From Acanthosepion esculentum (taxonomy: Eukaryota; Mollusca; Cephalopoda; Sepiida; Sepiidae): DNA of 64,000 nt. The first letter of the stretch is position 1. Each line of letters starts with the position of its first letter. Shown here in pieces: positions 35,756 through 45,784 of this stretch. The translations under genes and the position numbers were made by a program. Where the stretch lies: positions 35,291,118 to 35,355,117 of the forward strand of contig OZ038492.1 of assembly GCA_964036315.1 (NCBI GenBank). The letters run 5' to 3'. The notes below the pieces were generated by a model. The model did no database searches. It was given only the letters and a program-made list of their open reading frames with translations, and was not told the origin of the DNA.

Positions 35756-35760
35756 AAGTC

Positions 35761-35901
35761 TGTTGTGAATATGGATTATCTCCCCTTTGATAATCCACGC
35801 TATAAAAGCTGTGCATTTCCGCTTGTCAAGTAGACGAGTAGTAAGATTCTTAATTGAATAAAAGATTACTAGACTGAACCTCTTGTCTTGTTTTCATCAC
35901 A
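35761..35901 (+). repeat. Candidate short solo LTR
   Basis: TGTTGTGAATATGG ... TTCATCACA has TG/CA ends and is flanked by AAGTC and TAGTC (4 of 5 matching). It contains CGCTATAAAAGC (TATA box) and GAATAAAAGATT (polyadenylation signal). Confidence 0.45.
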
Positions 35902-35906
35902 TAGTC

Positions 35907-36724
35907 CATTGTTTGACATTGTTCAACCAGTTTTTACATTGACGTCCTCTCCAACGTCAACCTTCAACAGTGTCTTGCATGATGGTCTTGCACAGACAGT
36001 GGAGCTTTGTAACGTTTCCCACCTAAGCTATTTTTCTCGTTTGACAGTAGCGAGAAGAGGTTACTAGTGGCGCACAAAACTTTCACCGCTTTTCCGCACA
36101 AACTCATTGGTTTTATGTTCCCAAAAGATGCCAAGGAGTTTTTCTCATGTATTTGTTCTCAAATGCTTGGCCTTTTCACTTTGTTTCTGCCAACAGTGGC
36201 CACGTTTCACATCAATCTACACTGACAATTGGACAAATAATCATATATCCTAGTCAATGAAACGTGCATCAGTAGGCCAAGCGTAGAATTGAGCACACAA
36301 TAAGCACAATCTGCTTAATAAAGAAAATATATTAATTTTTCTGAAATGCAACCACTGTGTGCATTACAAAAGAATAGCCTCGGGAATAGAATGATGATTA
36401 AATCTATTGATTTAGTCAGGGGTCGCGTTGGATATCTGTCTGGATCAAGTAAAGAAGTTCATAAACTATGTTTCGGTAGACTGAACTGAAGTGACATTAC
36501 TAGAACGAACAAATTATGTTCCACATTTAAATGCATATTGCAATCAAGTTCACACAGTCCCGTTATGGATCGCCATAGCGTTTTCACTCGTTTTAAGCCT
36601 ATATTTTTCATTGTATATAAATGCTGAAACCTCCTGACAAGTGGACCAAACAATTACAAAAAAGTTCGTCTACGAAAATCTGGAGTTAACATCAATTAAC
36701 TATGTAATAAATTTGATTTGTATT

Positions 36725-36730
<6 letters not shown>
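35907..36730. other. Unannotated stretch
   Basis: No gene or repeat family recognised. Confidence 0.5.
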
Positions 36731-36796
<66 letters not shown>

Positions 36797-36797
36797 A
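36731..36797. repeat. (TA)n(TG)n microsatellite
   Basis: About 50 bp TA then TG, just before dispersed repeat E. Confidence 0.95.
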
Positions 36798-36804
36798 TAC
36801 TGTA

Positions 36805-37450
36805 TATATTTGGGCAGCAATCCCTCTTTTATACCCTACCTGGATAAGAAGATAAACTACATCCACGTCCTGGGTAAGACGATAAACTACATCCAGTAGA
36901 AAGGTCTCTGATCAGGAGTCTTTAAGGATCATGGAACCACCTCTAAATTGTTGGTGTTCCCAAGTTCACCCTGACCCGGGGTGGTAACACCTGTTTGGGT
37001 CCCAACTATGGGCAAATAGTTAACCCCAAACTGTGGTCAAAACACTATGAAAGTGTAAAAATAGGTTTTAATACCAGCAATACATTTTTGAAGAAAATAA
37101 ATATTACCAAATATAGATTATTACTAGCAATACATTCTTGGAAAAAAATATTAGCAGCAATAAAAATGTTGTCGGCATTAAATAACTCATTGAGGTTGAT
37201 ATGCCGTAATACAATCATTGAGGTTGATATGCCGTAATATAAATCAAAGCAGACCAAACCCTCTTTTGTACAGGTTTCGTTAAAGACGACTGCGGTTAAG
37301 TTTTTTATTTATTTTTTCTTGTGTTCATACGAGTGTTTTATTTTCTGGGCGGTTTTTACACACTTGCGTCCAGAAAAGGAAACACTTATACGAGCACAAG
37401 AAAAATTAAATAATCACCCTTAGGCCATCAGCTCACGCAGAATTTTAATT
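36805..37450 (+). repeat. Dispersed repeat E split by a retroposon
   Basis: Left piece TTTGGGCAGCAATCCCTC ends at 36833. The right piece resumes at 37259 with CAGGTTTCGTTAAAGACGAC and runs to CAGAAAAGGAAACACTTATA. The intact layout is at 6893-7190. Confidence 0.75.
36834..37258 (+). mobile_element. VNTR-bearing SINE-like retroposon, copy 4
   Basis: Inserted in repeat E with a 12-bp duplication, CCCTCTTTTATA (36822-36833) and CCCTCTTTTGTA (37259-37270). It has the doubled GATAAACTACATCC head, CACCCTGACCCGGGGTGGTA, AAATAGTTAACCCC, a short VNTR with two or three units, and the GAGGTTGATATGCCGTAAT tail, which is itself duplicated. Confidence 0.9.
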
Positions 37451-37531
37451 TCTAACACCTTATATACGAGACATAAGCATTACCGGCCACCAGACTGCTC
37501 AGTTCAGAGTGCTTTTAACTTTAATAGTGGA

Positions 37532-37534
<3 letters not shown>

Positions 37535-37592
<58 letters not shown>
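37535..37592. repeat. (TA)n
   Basis: Perfect TA run continuous with the tail of the next SINE. Confidence 0.97.
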
Positions 37593-37594
<2 letters not shown>

Positions 37595-37597
<3 letters not shown>

Positions 37598-37832
37598 GGA
37601 GGATTTGATAAATGTAATTAAGTAATTCATCGAGTCTGAAACCTCAACAGAATGCTGAAAGCAGTCACAGAATGCACTGGACGGCCGTTTCGTCTTATAT
37701 TTGGGACTCATCAGCAGTGCGCATCCACTACCGAGAATTGAAACCCTGACAGTTAGGTTTTCAAGCGAACACCCTACCAACTGTTCTACGGCCTCGGTGA
37801 CGAAGAGGTAGCAAATCAGACTCAATATAGCG
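37595..37832 (-). mobile_element. Hammerhead SINE (SINE B), copy 1
   Basis: Minus-strand order: GGCGCTATATTGAGTCTG, tRNA-like part with GTAGAACAGTTGGTAGGGTG and B box GGTTTCAATTCTCGG, GTAGTGGATGC, hammerhead, a doubled GTGCTTTC.GCATTCTG-like block, GAGGTTTCAGACTCGATGAA, tail TTATCAAATCCTCC then (TA)n. It lies head to head with copy 2, making a natural inverted repeat. Confidence 0.88.
37674..37720 (-). ncRNA. Hammerhead ribozyme, type I, SINE B copy 1
   Basis: Minus strand: stem I GCACTG (37720-37715), core CTGATGA, stem II GTC/GAC, GAA, palindromic stem III ACGGCCGT, cleavage C at 37680, stem I CAGTGC (37679-37674). Every invariant core base is present. Identical in sequence to the copy at 38221-38267. 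The minimal stem III favours cleavage as a dimer. Confidence 0.88.
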
Positions 37833-37985
37833 CCCCAAATGAGTCCCAAATATAGAACGAAACGGCCGTCCAGTGCTTTCTGCATTCTGTGACAGTGCTT
37901 TCAGCATTCTGTTGAGGTTTCAGACTCGATGAATTACTTCATTACATTTATCAAATCCTCCTAATTATTACTTATATATCATTGC
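37833..37985 (+). mobile_element. Hammerhead SINE, copy 2, 5'-truncated inside the ribozyme
   Basis: Starts CCAAATGAGTCCC, so the 5' stem I strand and the first core bases are gone. GAAAC, GGCCGTC, CAGTGC and the whole tail remain through CAAATCCTCCTAATTATT. Confidence 0.85.
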
Positions 37986-38007
37986 TTGATCCGGATTCTA
38001 ATAGCTC

Positions 38008-38338
38008 CAGTTGGGGCGGCTTGGTGATAGTAGTCGTGGCTCCCGGGGACACACTCCTATGGTTAGAGAGAATCTCAGTTGGGTTCCACCACGGAATAAT
38101 GTGAGTGAGCGGCGCTATATTGAGTCTGATTTGCTACCTCTTCGTCACCGAGGTCCGTAGTTGGTAGGGTGTTCGCTTGACAACCTAACTGTCAGGGTTT
38201 CAATTCTCGGTAGTGGATGCGCACTGCTGATGAGTCCCAAATATAAGACGAAACGGCCGTCCAGTGCTTTCTACATTCTGTGACAGTGCTTTCAGCATTC
38301 TGTTGAGGTTTCAGACTCGATGAATTACTTAATTACAT
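38008..38338 (+). mobile_element. Hammerhead SINE, copy 3, longest
   Basis: Starts near CCAGTTGGGGCGGCTTGG with GTGATAGTAGTCG, which looks like a first tRNA-like A box. GGTTCCACCACGGAAT and GCGCTATATTGAGTC follow, then a second tRNA-like unit (GTAGTTGGTAGGGTGTTCGC as A box, GGGTTTCAATTCTC as B box), the hammerhead, the tail and (TA)n. Pol III transcription is likely from the boxes. The family carries no protein. Confidence 0.88.
38221..38267 (+). ncRNA. Hammerhead ribozyme, type I, SINE B copy 3
   Basis: Stem I GCACTG 38221-38226; core CTGATGA 38227-38233; stem II GTC 38234-38236 with GAC 38247-38249; GAA 38250-38252; stem III ACGGCCGT 38253-38260; cleavage C 38261; stem I CAGTGC 38262-38267. 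Predicted cut after 38261. Core identity to the CTGANGA...GAAA...GTC consensus is complete. Confidence 0.88.
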
Positions 38339-38468
38339 ATATATATATATATATATATATACACACTTTTATTTGTTTTCTTAAACTGTTCAGATTATTT
38401 GTGTGCACATTCAATATTAATTCTTTTTACGTATTTAAGTCATATAGAAGATTATTTACATAAATATC

Positions 38469-38526
<58 letters not shown>

Positions 38527-38528
38527 GG

Positions 38529-38550
<22 letters not shown>
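38339..38550. repeat. (TA)n tail and (TA)n(GA)n microsatellite
   Basis: TA 38339-38361 continues the SINE tail. TA 38469-38524 is followed by GA-rich repeats to about 38560. Confidence 0.95.
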
Positions 38551-38559
<9 letters not shown>

Positions 38560-38777
38560 GGTCAGTTTCTCAATGTGCACAGATTCTAGACTTTGATCAC
38601 CAAGTAGGGTTGTAACAGTTTGATATTTGGCAGATCTAAATGATAATTTGATCAAAGGCAAAAGTGTCGAAGCATATGTATATATTCTATTTGGTTTTGA
38701 TGGGTACGATGGTAGTAGAAAAAAAACAAAAAGAAAAACAAGAAAAAATACTATTCTAAAGCCGAAAATGTACTTGA

Positions 38778-39306
38778 TTTACCGTGTTTTTTTGAAGATA
38801 AGACGCAATTTTTTAATTTTGTTTAACTACAGTTGTATCAGAAAGATTTTTATAGAAAAAAATAAACGTATGTTGCTCTAAATACGAAAGATCTGAAAAT
38901 ATCGTAATAAAAAATTTTGTAAATAAAATAAACTATACTGTCTTGGCTTTAGTTCGTTTAGAAACCTTCAAAGTCCTCACTGCTTCTACTATCGGATTGA
39001 AAGGAATCCATTACTGCAGCCATTATTTCGATGAAAAAGAATACCTCTCTAGGTTGCAATCCATTGCGATGCCACGTTTCTTGGATGACGAAATCCCTGT
39101 ACCACTTCTTTTCATTGTCCAAGAATTATTCCCCCGAATGCAAACATGAGCCAGCAAGCATCCTAATCCATTCTTCAGGCCTTACCATATTCCTTTTCTC
39201 CGTCAGAAAGTGTCTTTATCATTTCTAGCCATACTTCTTGTGTAAAGACGCAATCACGTTTTGACGACAAATACTGAAATAACGTTTGCGTCTTATACAC
39301 TGGTAA
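38778..39306 (-). mobile_element. pogo/Tigger-like transposon, internally deleted
   Basis: The ends TTTACCGTGT...TAAGACGCAA (left) and GCGTCTTATACACTGGTAAA (right) are inverted relative to each other, the left one with an extra T-rich segment. The minus-strand interior gives pogo-like C-terminal fragments (GIAMDCN, FIEIMAAVMDSFQSD, SEDFEGF) in shifting frames. No DDE core remains. Roughly 530 bp, non-autonomous. Confidence 0.6.
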
Positions 39307-39309
39307 AAA

Positions 39310-40415
39310 AAAAATTAAGAATAGTAGAAAAGAGAAAGCTTAGAGAGAGAATAATCAAGAGAGATGAGAGTTGGATGTTAAAGTTGTAATATCAGAGCAA
39401 GGCAGATTGGCTACAAAGAAGGAAAGAGTAGAAAATTACAAAATATAGAAGACAATAAAGATGGCTATGAAATAAAAAAAGAAGACAATCAAAAGGAATA
39501 AAAATATAAAAAAAATTAATGCGAAACAGGAAAATATAGACTTGGAGGGATAGGAAACAAAAAGAAAGAAGAAAGATGACAGAGATGAGATACTGAGAGA
39601 TGTGAAAATTGATTTTCTGATAGAAAGTGCGAATAAGGGAAGACAAAGCGAAGATCGGATTGATATGGAGGAAATAAGGCGAAATGTAAAACAGTGAAAT
39701 GATTAACGCGAAATTTTGGAACAGAGTCTGAACTTCGGTTTCAATCAGAGCAAATAAAGAAATACAGGAAACAAAAATAAATATATATGAAAATAAGCAC
39801 AATAAAATAAGAAAAAAGCGAGAAAAAAAAACTGTTACCGGCTTGAAAGGATTCATAAAATATTTATTAGTTTTTAAGTGGTTTGTTTCATATCTGATGA
39901 AGGGAAAAGACAACAGGAAAAAGTAAATCTCATTTTAAAACCGATTCTTCAAACAGCATATGATATTTGGCTTGTAGGCAAAATATTTGATGACTTATTT
40001 TCGTATGCCTACGTTGTCGATTTGCGCATGCGTAGGTTCTAGATTTGCGCATGCGTGTAACTGTTTTAAATTGTGGATGTACGCGTAGAGTAGCGTGCAT
40101 GCAAGCCATCTGTATTTAATGGAGTTCTTTCTCATGCAGTATTTGTGCTTATTTAGTTAACAGCGCTGGTATTCAATCACCATAAGCGAACAAGCCCGAG
40201 TAATGCTTTATTCGAAACATACGTATTGTAAGCAAGATAAAATAATCCTAAAAGAAAGAGAAATCCATATTAGTATATGATTTACCTTCAAAAGTTTTGA
40301 GAGTTAACAGACCAAACGTTAATGCAATAGTTTTTCTTCGTTACTTAAAATTCCATTTATTAGTCTGCATCAGTAGTTCCATAACTTTTACTTACCACAC
40401 AATTTACAGCATAGA
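39310..40415. other. Unannotated, purine-rich
   Basis: A 173-codon minus-strand frame (39392-39913) is Phe/Ile/Leu-rich because the plus strand is GA/AAT-rich; no domain is visible. Nothing else recognised. Confidence 0.5.
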
Positions 40416-40417
40416 AA

Positions 40418-41040
40418 TACAGGGTGTAGCAAAAATATTAACGCCATTTTGTAGCCTAATAACATAGCCAATTCTCGTTCAAATGATCTCAAATTTTAAC
40501 AAAAGAAGTAAACACTTAGTTCACTCTGCAGACTTATTTCAATGAGAATCTACCAGTAAGATGCATCGGGTGTACCGATAATGGCAATGTGCTGTTGAAA
40601 TGGCCACCACGTTTACCTATGTATTTTTTATGGGGCTACGTGAAAGGAGAGGTCCTTATCCCCCACCTTTTCTTACAAGCCTAGAGGAACTTAAGCAAAG
40701 AATCACTGAAGCGTTGAAGAATGTTACGCAAGACATGCTACGGTGTGCTTGGCAGGAGCTGGACTATCAACTTGACGTGTGTCGTGTCAAAGGTCGTGCG
40801 CATATTGAAACTTTGTGAAGCGCTGTGAAATCGATTATAAAATCTACATCCCTTTGAATATCTTGTTAGAATTTTGATAAATACATGTTTTATTATTCAA
40901 CATGAAGCCTGTCCAATTTAGTTTGTCTGTGACATGTAGTTACACAGATATTCAATGATATCAGTTTTTTCAATGATATCAGTTTTTTCAATGATATCAG
41001 TTTTTTCAATGATATCAGTTTTTGAGGGACACCCTGTATA
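40418..41040 (+). mobile_element. IS630/Tc1/mariner-type element, internal deletion
   Basis: Inverted ends ACAGGGTGT at 40420 and ACACCCTGTATA at 41029-41040. The only coding trace is the transposase C-terminus at 40600-40818 (FFMGLRER-like from FLWGYV in the other frame, TSLEELKQRITEALKNVTQD, MLRCAWQELDYQLDVCRV), so the catalytic region is deleted. Near the right end 40950-41025 has four tandem 20-bp units (TCAATGATATCAGTTTTT). Confidence 0.8.
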
Positions 41041-41389
41041 TTGTAGCGCCCTTACTGTGTAAATTTTGGAAATTCTAGGTGTCGCTTACATTTATATATA
41101 ATTATCATTTTTTTTATTCCTTATGGATTTCTGTGATTGAAATTATTTAGGATCAGACTAATGTACTCATTCCGAAGCAGCTCGACCGTACGGAAAAATC
41201 TCAGCCTAATCCTGCCTACAACCGATAAAAGACATGATGAAGAACCATGTATTCTACCCCTTGCAACATGTAGCAAAGAATACAACAATGAAACCAGCTG
41301 ACCCCTAAAAGTAAAACTGAAAGGACATCGAAAATACGTAATTGGGGTAAGACAATTAAATCATTTGTGGAGCGAAAAAATTGTTCACT

Positions 41390-41673
41390 AGCTGTTGCAA
41401 CCTACAAAGGGTTACTGAATGAGGAATAACGAAAACGGAGGTTGGAAATGAAATGGTAATCTTTATAACATCAACAAAACACAATACTTGCCAGCGGCGT
41501 AAAGAAGATAAACCACTGCTAGTGGTAGACTACTTAGACAGCATATTACCCCCACTTACAATAATGTCTAACGTATTCATGAGGATTTGGACATACCCAT
41601 TAGTGTTCATAGCTACGGTATATAACAATTAAATATTAGCCTTTGAGTAAATTGAAGCACAAAAGCTTTTGTA

Positions 41674-41744
<71 letters not shown>

Positions 41745-42035
41745 CCGGGTAATGAAATTTGAGGAAGAAAAAGACAACAAAATGATAACTATATTGGCAG
41801 TAAGATCGATGATATGTATTATTTGTTGTAACCTAGAAAGGGTTAATGAATGAGGAATAATCAAAACGGAGGTTGGAAATGAAATGTTAATCTTTATAAC
41901 ATCAACAAAATACAATACTCGCCAGCGGCGTGAAGTAGGTATACCACTGCTAGTAGTAGGCTACTTAGACACCATAGTATGAGGATTGGGACATACCCAT
42001 TAGTGTTCATATGTACGGTATATAATACTAGCTCT
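41390..42035. repeat. Diverged direct duplication of about 220 bp
   Basis: 41390-41635 and 41824-42032 share GAATGAGGAATAA(C/T), AAAACGGAGGTTGGAAATGA, GCCAGCGGCGT, ACCACTGCTAGT and ATACCCATTAGTGTTCATA. A (TA)n run (41680-41742) lies between. No gene; 41045-41390 is also unassigned. Confidence 0.8.
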
Positions 42036-42039
42036 ATAG

Positions 42040-43210
42040 GAATGAAATAAAATTACTAGGCAAAGAACACTGGGCAATCAGATATCTGAAAGAATATCAC
42101 CGGCTCCTCAGCAGACCTAGTCCTAAAGCAAGAAATTATTAATAAATCAAAAATAAAAAGGAAAAAAAAGAAAGAAAGAAAGACAAAGGGTGGTGAAGAG
42201 AGGCAAGCACGTGAGCAATGCTTTACCATCACCAGTAATCGAAGCGCTAGCAATAAACGTGACAAGAGTAGCGGATGTAAAAAAAAGGAAATAAAGGTTT
42301 GAAAATTCAAATTCTAGTTTCGGGAGAGTTCTACAGGAAAAAGAGTTCAAAAGTAGGCTGGGCAATTCATTATATCGTAATTTTGAGTTCAATCTCAGTT
42401 AACTGCACAGACTCCTTGAAAATAGGTCTCGTAATAATTGAGTAGAACTAATAAGAACATGATGGGTTATCGCTAGACATGTACAGCAGAACAAACTCTC
42501 CTCATATGTTAAATGAAAGTTTTAGTTTTAGTCCTTGACGGTTACTAGGATTGGATTACTTCCTGTAGAAGGGGGCAAAGATCGAGAAGATGTGACAACA
42601 AATTACTTGAATAAAATAAAGGAAACATGAAATTCGGGCAGTTTATTCACGATATTGATCTTGGTGTACTACATCTTGTTTTAAAATTCGATAATTAAAA
42701 TACACCATTAAAGGGACGTTCTTAGATGAAATTAACGAAACTTGTTTGAATTAATTGTTGCTGCTGAAAACATATCTTCTAGAAATGCAAGCATTCAAAT
42801 ATAAATAAATAAATCTGTAAAAAAACAATATGAATAAAGACAAAGGGAACATTTATATTCACCGACGCGTTTCGTTTTTTGAGATACATTTTCCGGGTAA
42901 ATGTAAGGATTTTATTTTGCATCGCGCGTTTATAAATAGAAGTAAAAAATATCACTGAATCCCCAAAATTTTTAAATTTAAGTACGATCAAAAATATTCT
43001 TACGGCATACTGTGTAAGATAAACTATGGAGTAGCTAAATGATGTAACTTCAAGCTTAATAAACGAAAGTCAATAAATATTCATAATGTTGTTGTTGGAG
43101 CTTATTTTTGTATTTGGTTACATATATTTTTTAACTTGGGACAATTAGTTCTGGAGTTCTTATTAAGAGATTAAAAATATTCTTGCAAGCAAATATATAT
43201 ATATATTTAT
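42040..43210. other. Unannotated stretch with one decayed hammerhead
   Basis: Minus-strand frames at 42056-42392 have no domain. See the separate entry for 42857-42902. Confidence 0.5.
42857..42902 (-). other. Decayed Penelope-type hammerhead
   Basis: Minus strand: ATTTACC (stem I), CGGAAAA where CTGANGA is expected, a degraded stem II, GAA, palindromic ACGCGT, C, then GGTGAAT, which pairs over seven positions with ATTTACC. Stems I and III are well kept; core and stem II are lost. Confidence 0.45.
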
Positions 43211-43213
43211 TTT

Positions 43214-43782
<569 letters not shown>

Positions 43783-43792
43783 CCCTCTCTCT

Positions 43793-44068
43793 GTCATAAT
43801 TCATCAAGTTTTAGAAGAAACCTCAACAGAATGCAGAAAGCACTGGACGGCCGTTTCGTCCTATATTTGGGACTCATCAGCAGTGTGCATCCACTACCAG
43901 TTACGTTATTAAGCAAACGTCATACCAACTGTACCACGGACCCCGGTGATGAAGAGGTAACGAATTAAACTCGACATAGCGCGGCTCGTTCACATATTCC
44001 GTGGTGGAACTCATCCAAGTTCCTTTAACCAAGGATTGTGCCCCCGAGAGCAACGACTACTATCACCA
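43793..44068 (-). mobile_element. Hammerhead SINE, copy 4
   Basis: Minus strand: TTGGTGATAGTAGTCG, GTTCCACCACGGAATATG, GGTCCGTGGTACAGTTGG, GTAGTGGATGC, hammerhead, GCTTTCTGCATTCTG, GAGGTTTC. It lacks part of the doubled tail seen in copies 1-3 and is partly shortened in the B-box area. 3' end near 43793. Confidence 0.85.
43841..43885 (-). ncRNA. Hammerhead ribozyme, type I, SINE B copy 4
   Basis: Minus strand: stem I CACTG (43885-43881), CTGATGA, stem II GTCC/GGAC (four pairs, loop CAAATATA), GAA, ACGGCCGT, cleavage C at 43846, stem I CAGTG (43845-43841). This copy has the strongest stem II of the family. Confidence 0.9.
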
Positions 44069-44077
44069 ATATATATA

Positions 44078-44285
44078 TATACCCATGTGCAAATTAATTG
44101 AGACAAAACGAATAATTCCGTTATTATTTACTTTTTTCGTATTTTTCCAATGAAACATGCCCCAGTACACATGCTAGTACTTCGTATATTTATTTTATGA
44201 AATCTTTCCTTGCAGCTTGACCACAGGTACTTTATTGGATTTAAATCAGGAGAGTTTCCGGGCCAATCTATAGCACTTTAATTTG
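44078..44285 (-). mobile_element. Tc1-like transposon fragment, 3' end
   Basis: The minus-strand frame reads AIDWPGNSPDLNPI, the Tc1 motif before the last catalytic Glu (here replaced: IKYLW), then ends near the terminal repeat CCATGTGCAAATTAATTGAG at 44082. Only the last fifth of an element is present. Confidence 0.75.
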
Positions 44286-44289
44286 CTCA

Positions 44290-44460
44290 CTGGTAAGGAT
44301 TGTCAGTGTGTTCGAGCGAAGTCAGCAGAAGATTTCTTACCTTTTGCAAGTGTATTAGCACGTAAGTGAGTGTAATGGACTGGAATTCGAACTCGGCTTT
44401 CCGATTCCGCAATGCGAGTCGCTATCCATTACTCCACCGTGTCGCCTTCACACACGTTAG
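44290..44460 (-). mobile_element. tRNA-derived SINE C without 5S head
   Basis: Minus strand: GACACGGTGGAGTAATGGAT (A box) and GAGTTCGAATTCCAGTCC (B box), then ATTACACTCACTTACGTG and the CTAATACACTTG core shared with 34040-35040 and 62408-62667. Confidence 0.75.
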
Positions 44461-45780
44461 GAATGTTTAACTCTCACAAAGAAAAACAAAATTATGACCG
44501 ATATTTTGTTACTTATGCTGGTACTGTCAATCGCGAATGCGAAAAATTTAAACTGAACGTACTATATCTAGATATATTTACATGTTTAATTATCGTACAA
44601 GAGTTAACGTCGAGAAAACCCGTTCTCGTATCCTGACAAAATTTGAGCAGCGCAAAAAATTAACCTTACAGTCAGAGGCAGAAGAATGTGAAAGAATTCT
44701 AAATTTAATGATACAGCAAAAATTGAAGAATCGAATAGTTCATGAGTGCAAAAAAAGTAAAAAAAAAAAAAATGTAAATGATGACGCCGAACACTATGGC
44801 GCATTGCCAGTTCAAAAATAAAAAAAAGTGTTTCCAATATGGAAGACTGGACCATAGACAAAGCCATTGCAAATCAAATCAACGGAAAAATGTAAGACAA
44901 TTTTTACAGTTAAAGTTGTATTGGAAACTCCAAATCTAAATGCGTCCAAGAATTGAAATTTTGTGATTTTTAAGATGAATAGCGTTAAAGTAAACTCCAA
45001 TTGGACACAGTCAGCGACATTACTATAAATAATAAAAAAAATGCTTTGAAAAATATCTGTGAACCTACATTAACGGAAACCCAAAAAGTTACACCTGATA
45101 TCTCAGGAAAAGAAAATTCTTTTCGAAGCACAATTGCATGTAATGTCTCATGTGTCGGTAAAACTTTCCAAACTAAATTTTCACATTAAAAAAAAAGATA
45201 ATACCTTGAATTTATTCGGCGCAGATTGGATGAACCTATTCGATTTGTGGAGCCTGCCCGTAAATTCACTTTCTAAAAAAATAAATATGGCGACTGAAAT
45301 TTTTTGTAAAGGCGTTAAAAGGATTTTTACTACAGTGTTCTCCGAAGGTCATGAAAAATTTACTAAGGCGAAGGCAAATTTTCACTTACAGTTAAATGTA
45401 ATTCCTGTTTTTAAAAGTAAACTTCGATGCCTTTTACAGTTGTGGAACACATTAACAAAGAACTTGACAGATTAGAAGCTCTACGAGTGTTTTCGCCCAC
45501 AGATTATTCTGAGTGAGTAACTCTAACAGTGCCATCAGTTCTCTAAAAAAAACAATAAATAAATATCAACATATATGTATGCACAGATTTTCCCCCGGGG
45601 GTTAAGTGAGTGTCTATTACCTCGCATATCCGTTAGCGTACCAAGAAGGACGTTTTGCCAAATTAATAGATGGAATAATTTTCTTTCGAAAATGAACCTG
45701 TCAGACACATACTTCCGAATTGAAGAGGGTGAAAAATGTAATAAAATTATTAACAATTAACAAAGGTTCTATACATTTTG
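44455..45780 (+). pseudogene. Second Ty3/Gypsy remnant: gag, protease, RT start
   Basis: Frameshifted remains in order. Gag: FVTYAGTVNRECEKFKLN, then ILTKFEQRKKLTLQSEAEEC. CCHC-like knuckle: CFQYGRLDHRQSHC near 44835, with the second Cys replaced by Tyr. Protease at 45000: LDTVSDITI, where the usual LDTGSD Gly is Val. LFGADWMNLFDLWSLPV follows, then the RT N-terminus at 45330-45760 (VFSEGHEKFTKAKA, CLLPRISVSVP, KMNLSDTYFRIE, where the catalytic Asp of motif A has become Asn). The rest of pol is absent. A different family from the 7.8-kb Gypsy. Confidence 0.85.
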
Positions 45781-45784
45781 ATTA

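Noticed and set aside
36834..37258. Helitron interpretation of the VNTR retroposon
   Set aside because: Clear 9-14 bp target duplications at three copies; Helitrons insert without them.
39392..39913. 173-codon minus ORF resembling a membrane protein
   Set aside because: Composition follows a GA/AAT-rich plus strand; no domain, no recognisable start context.
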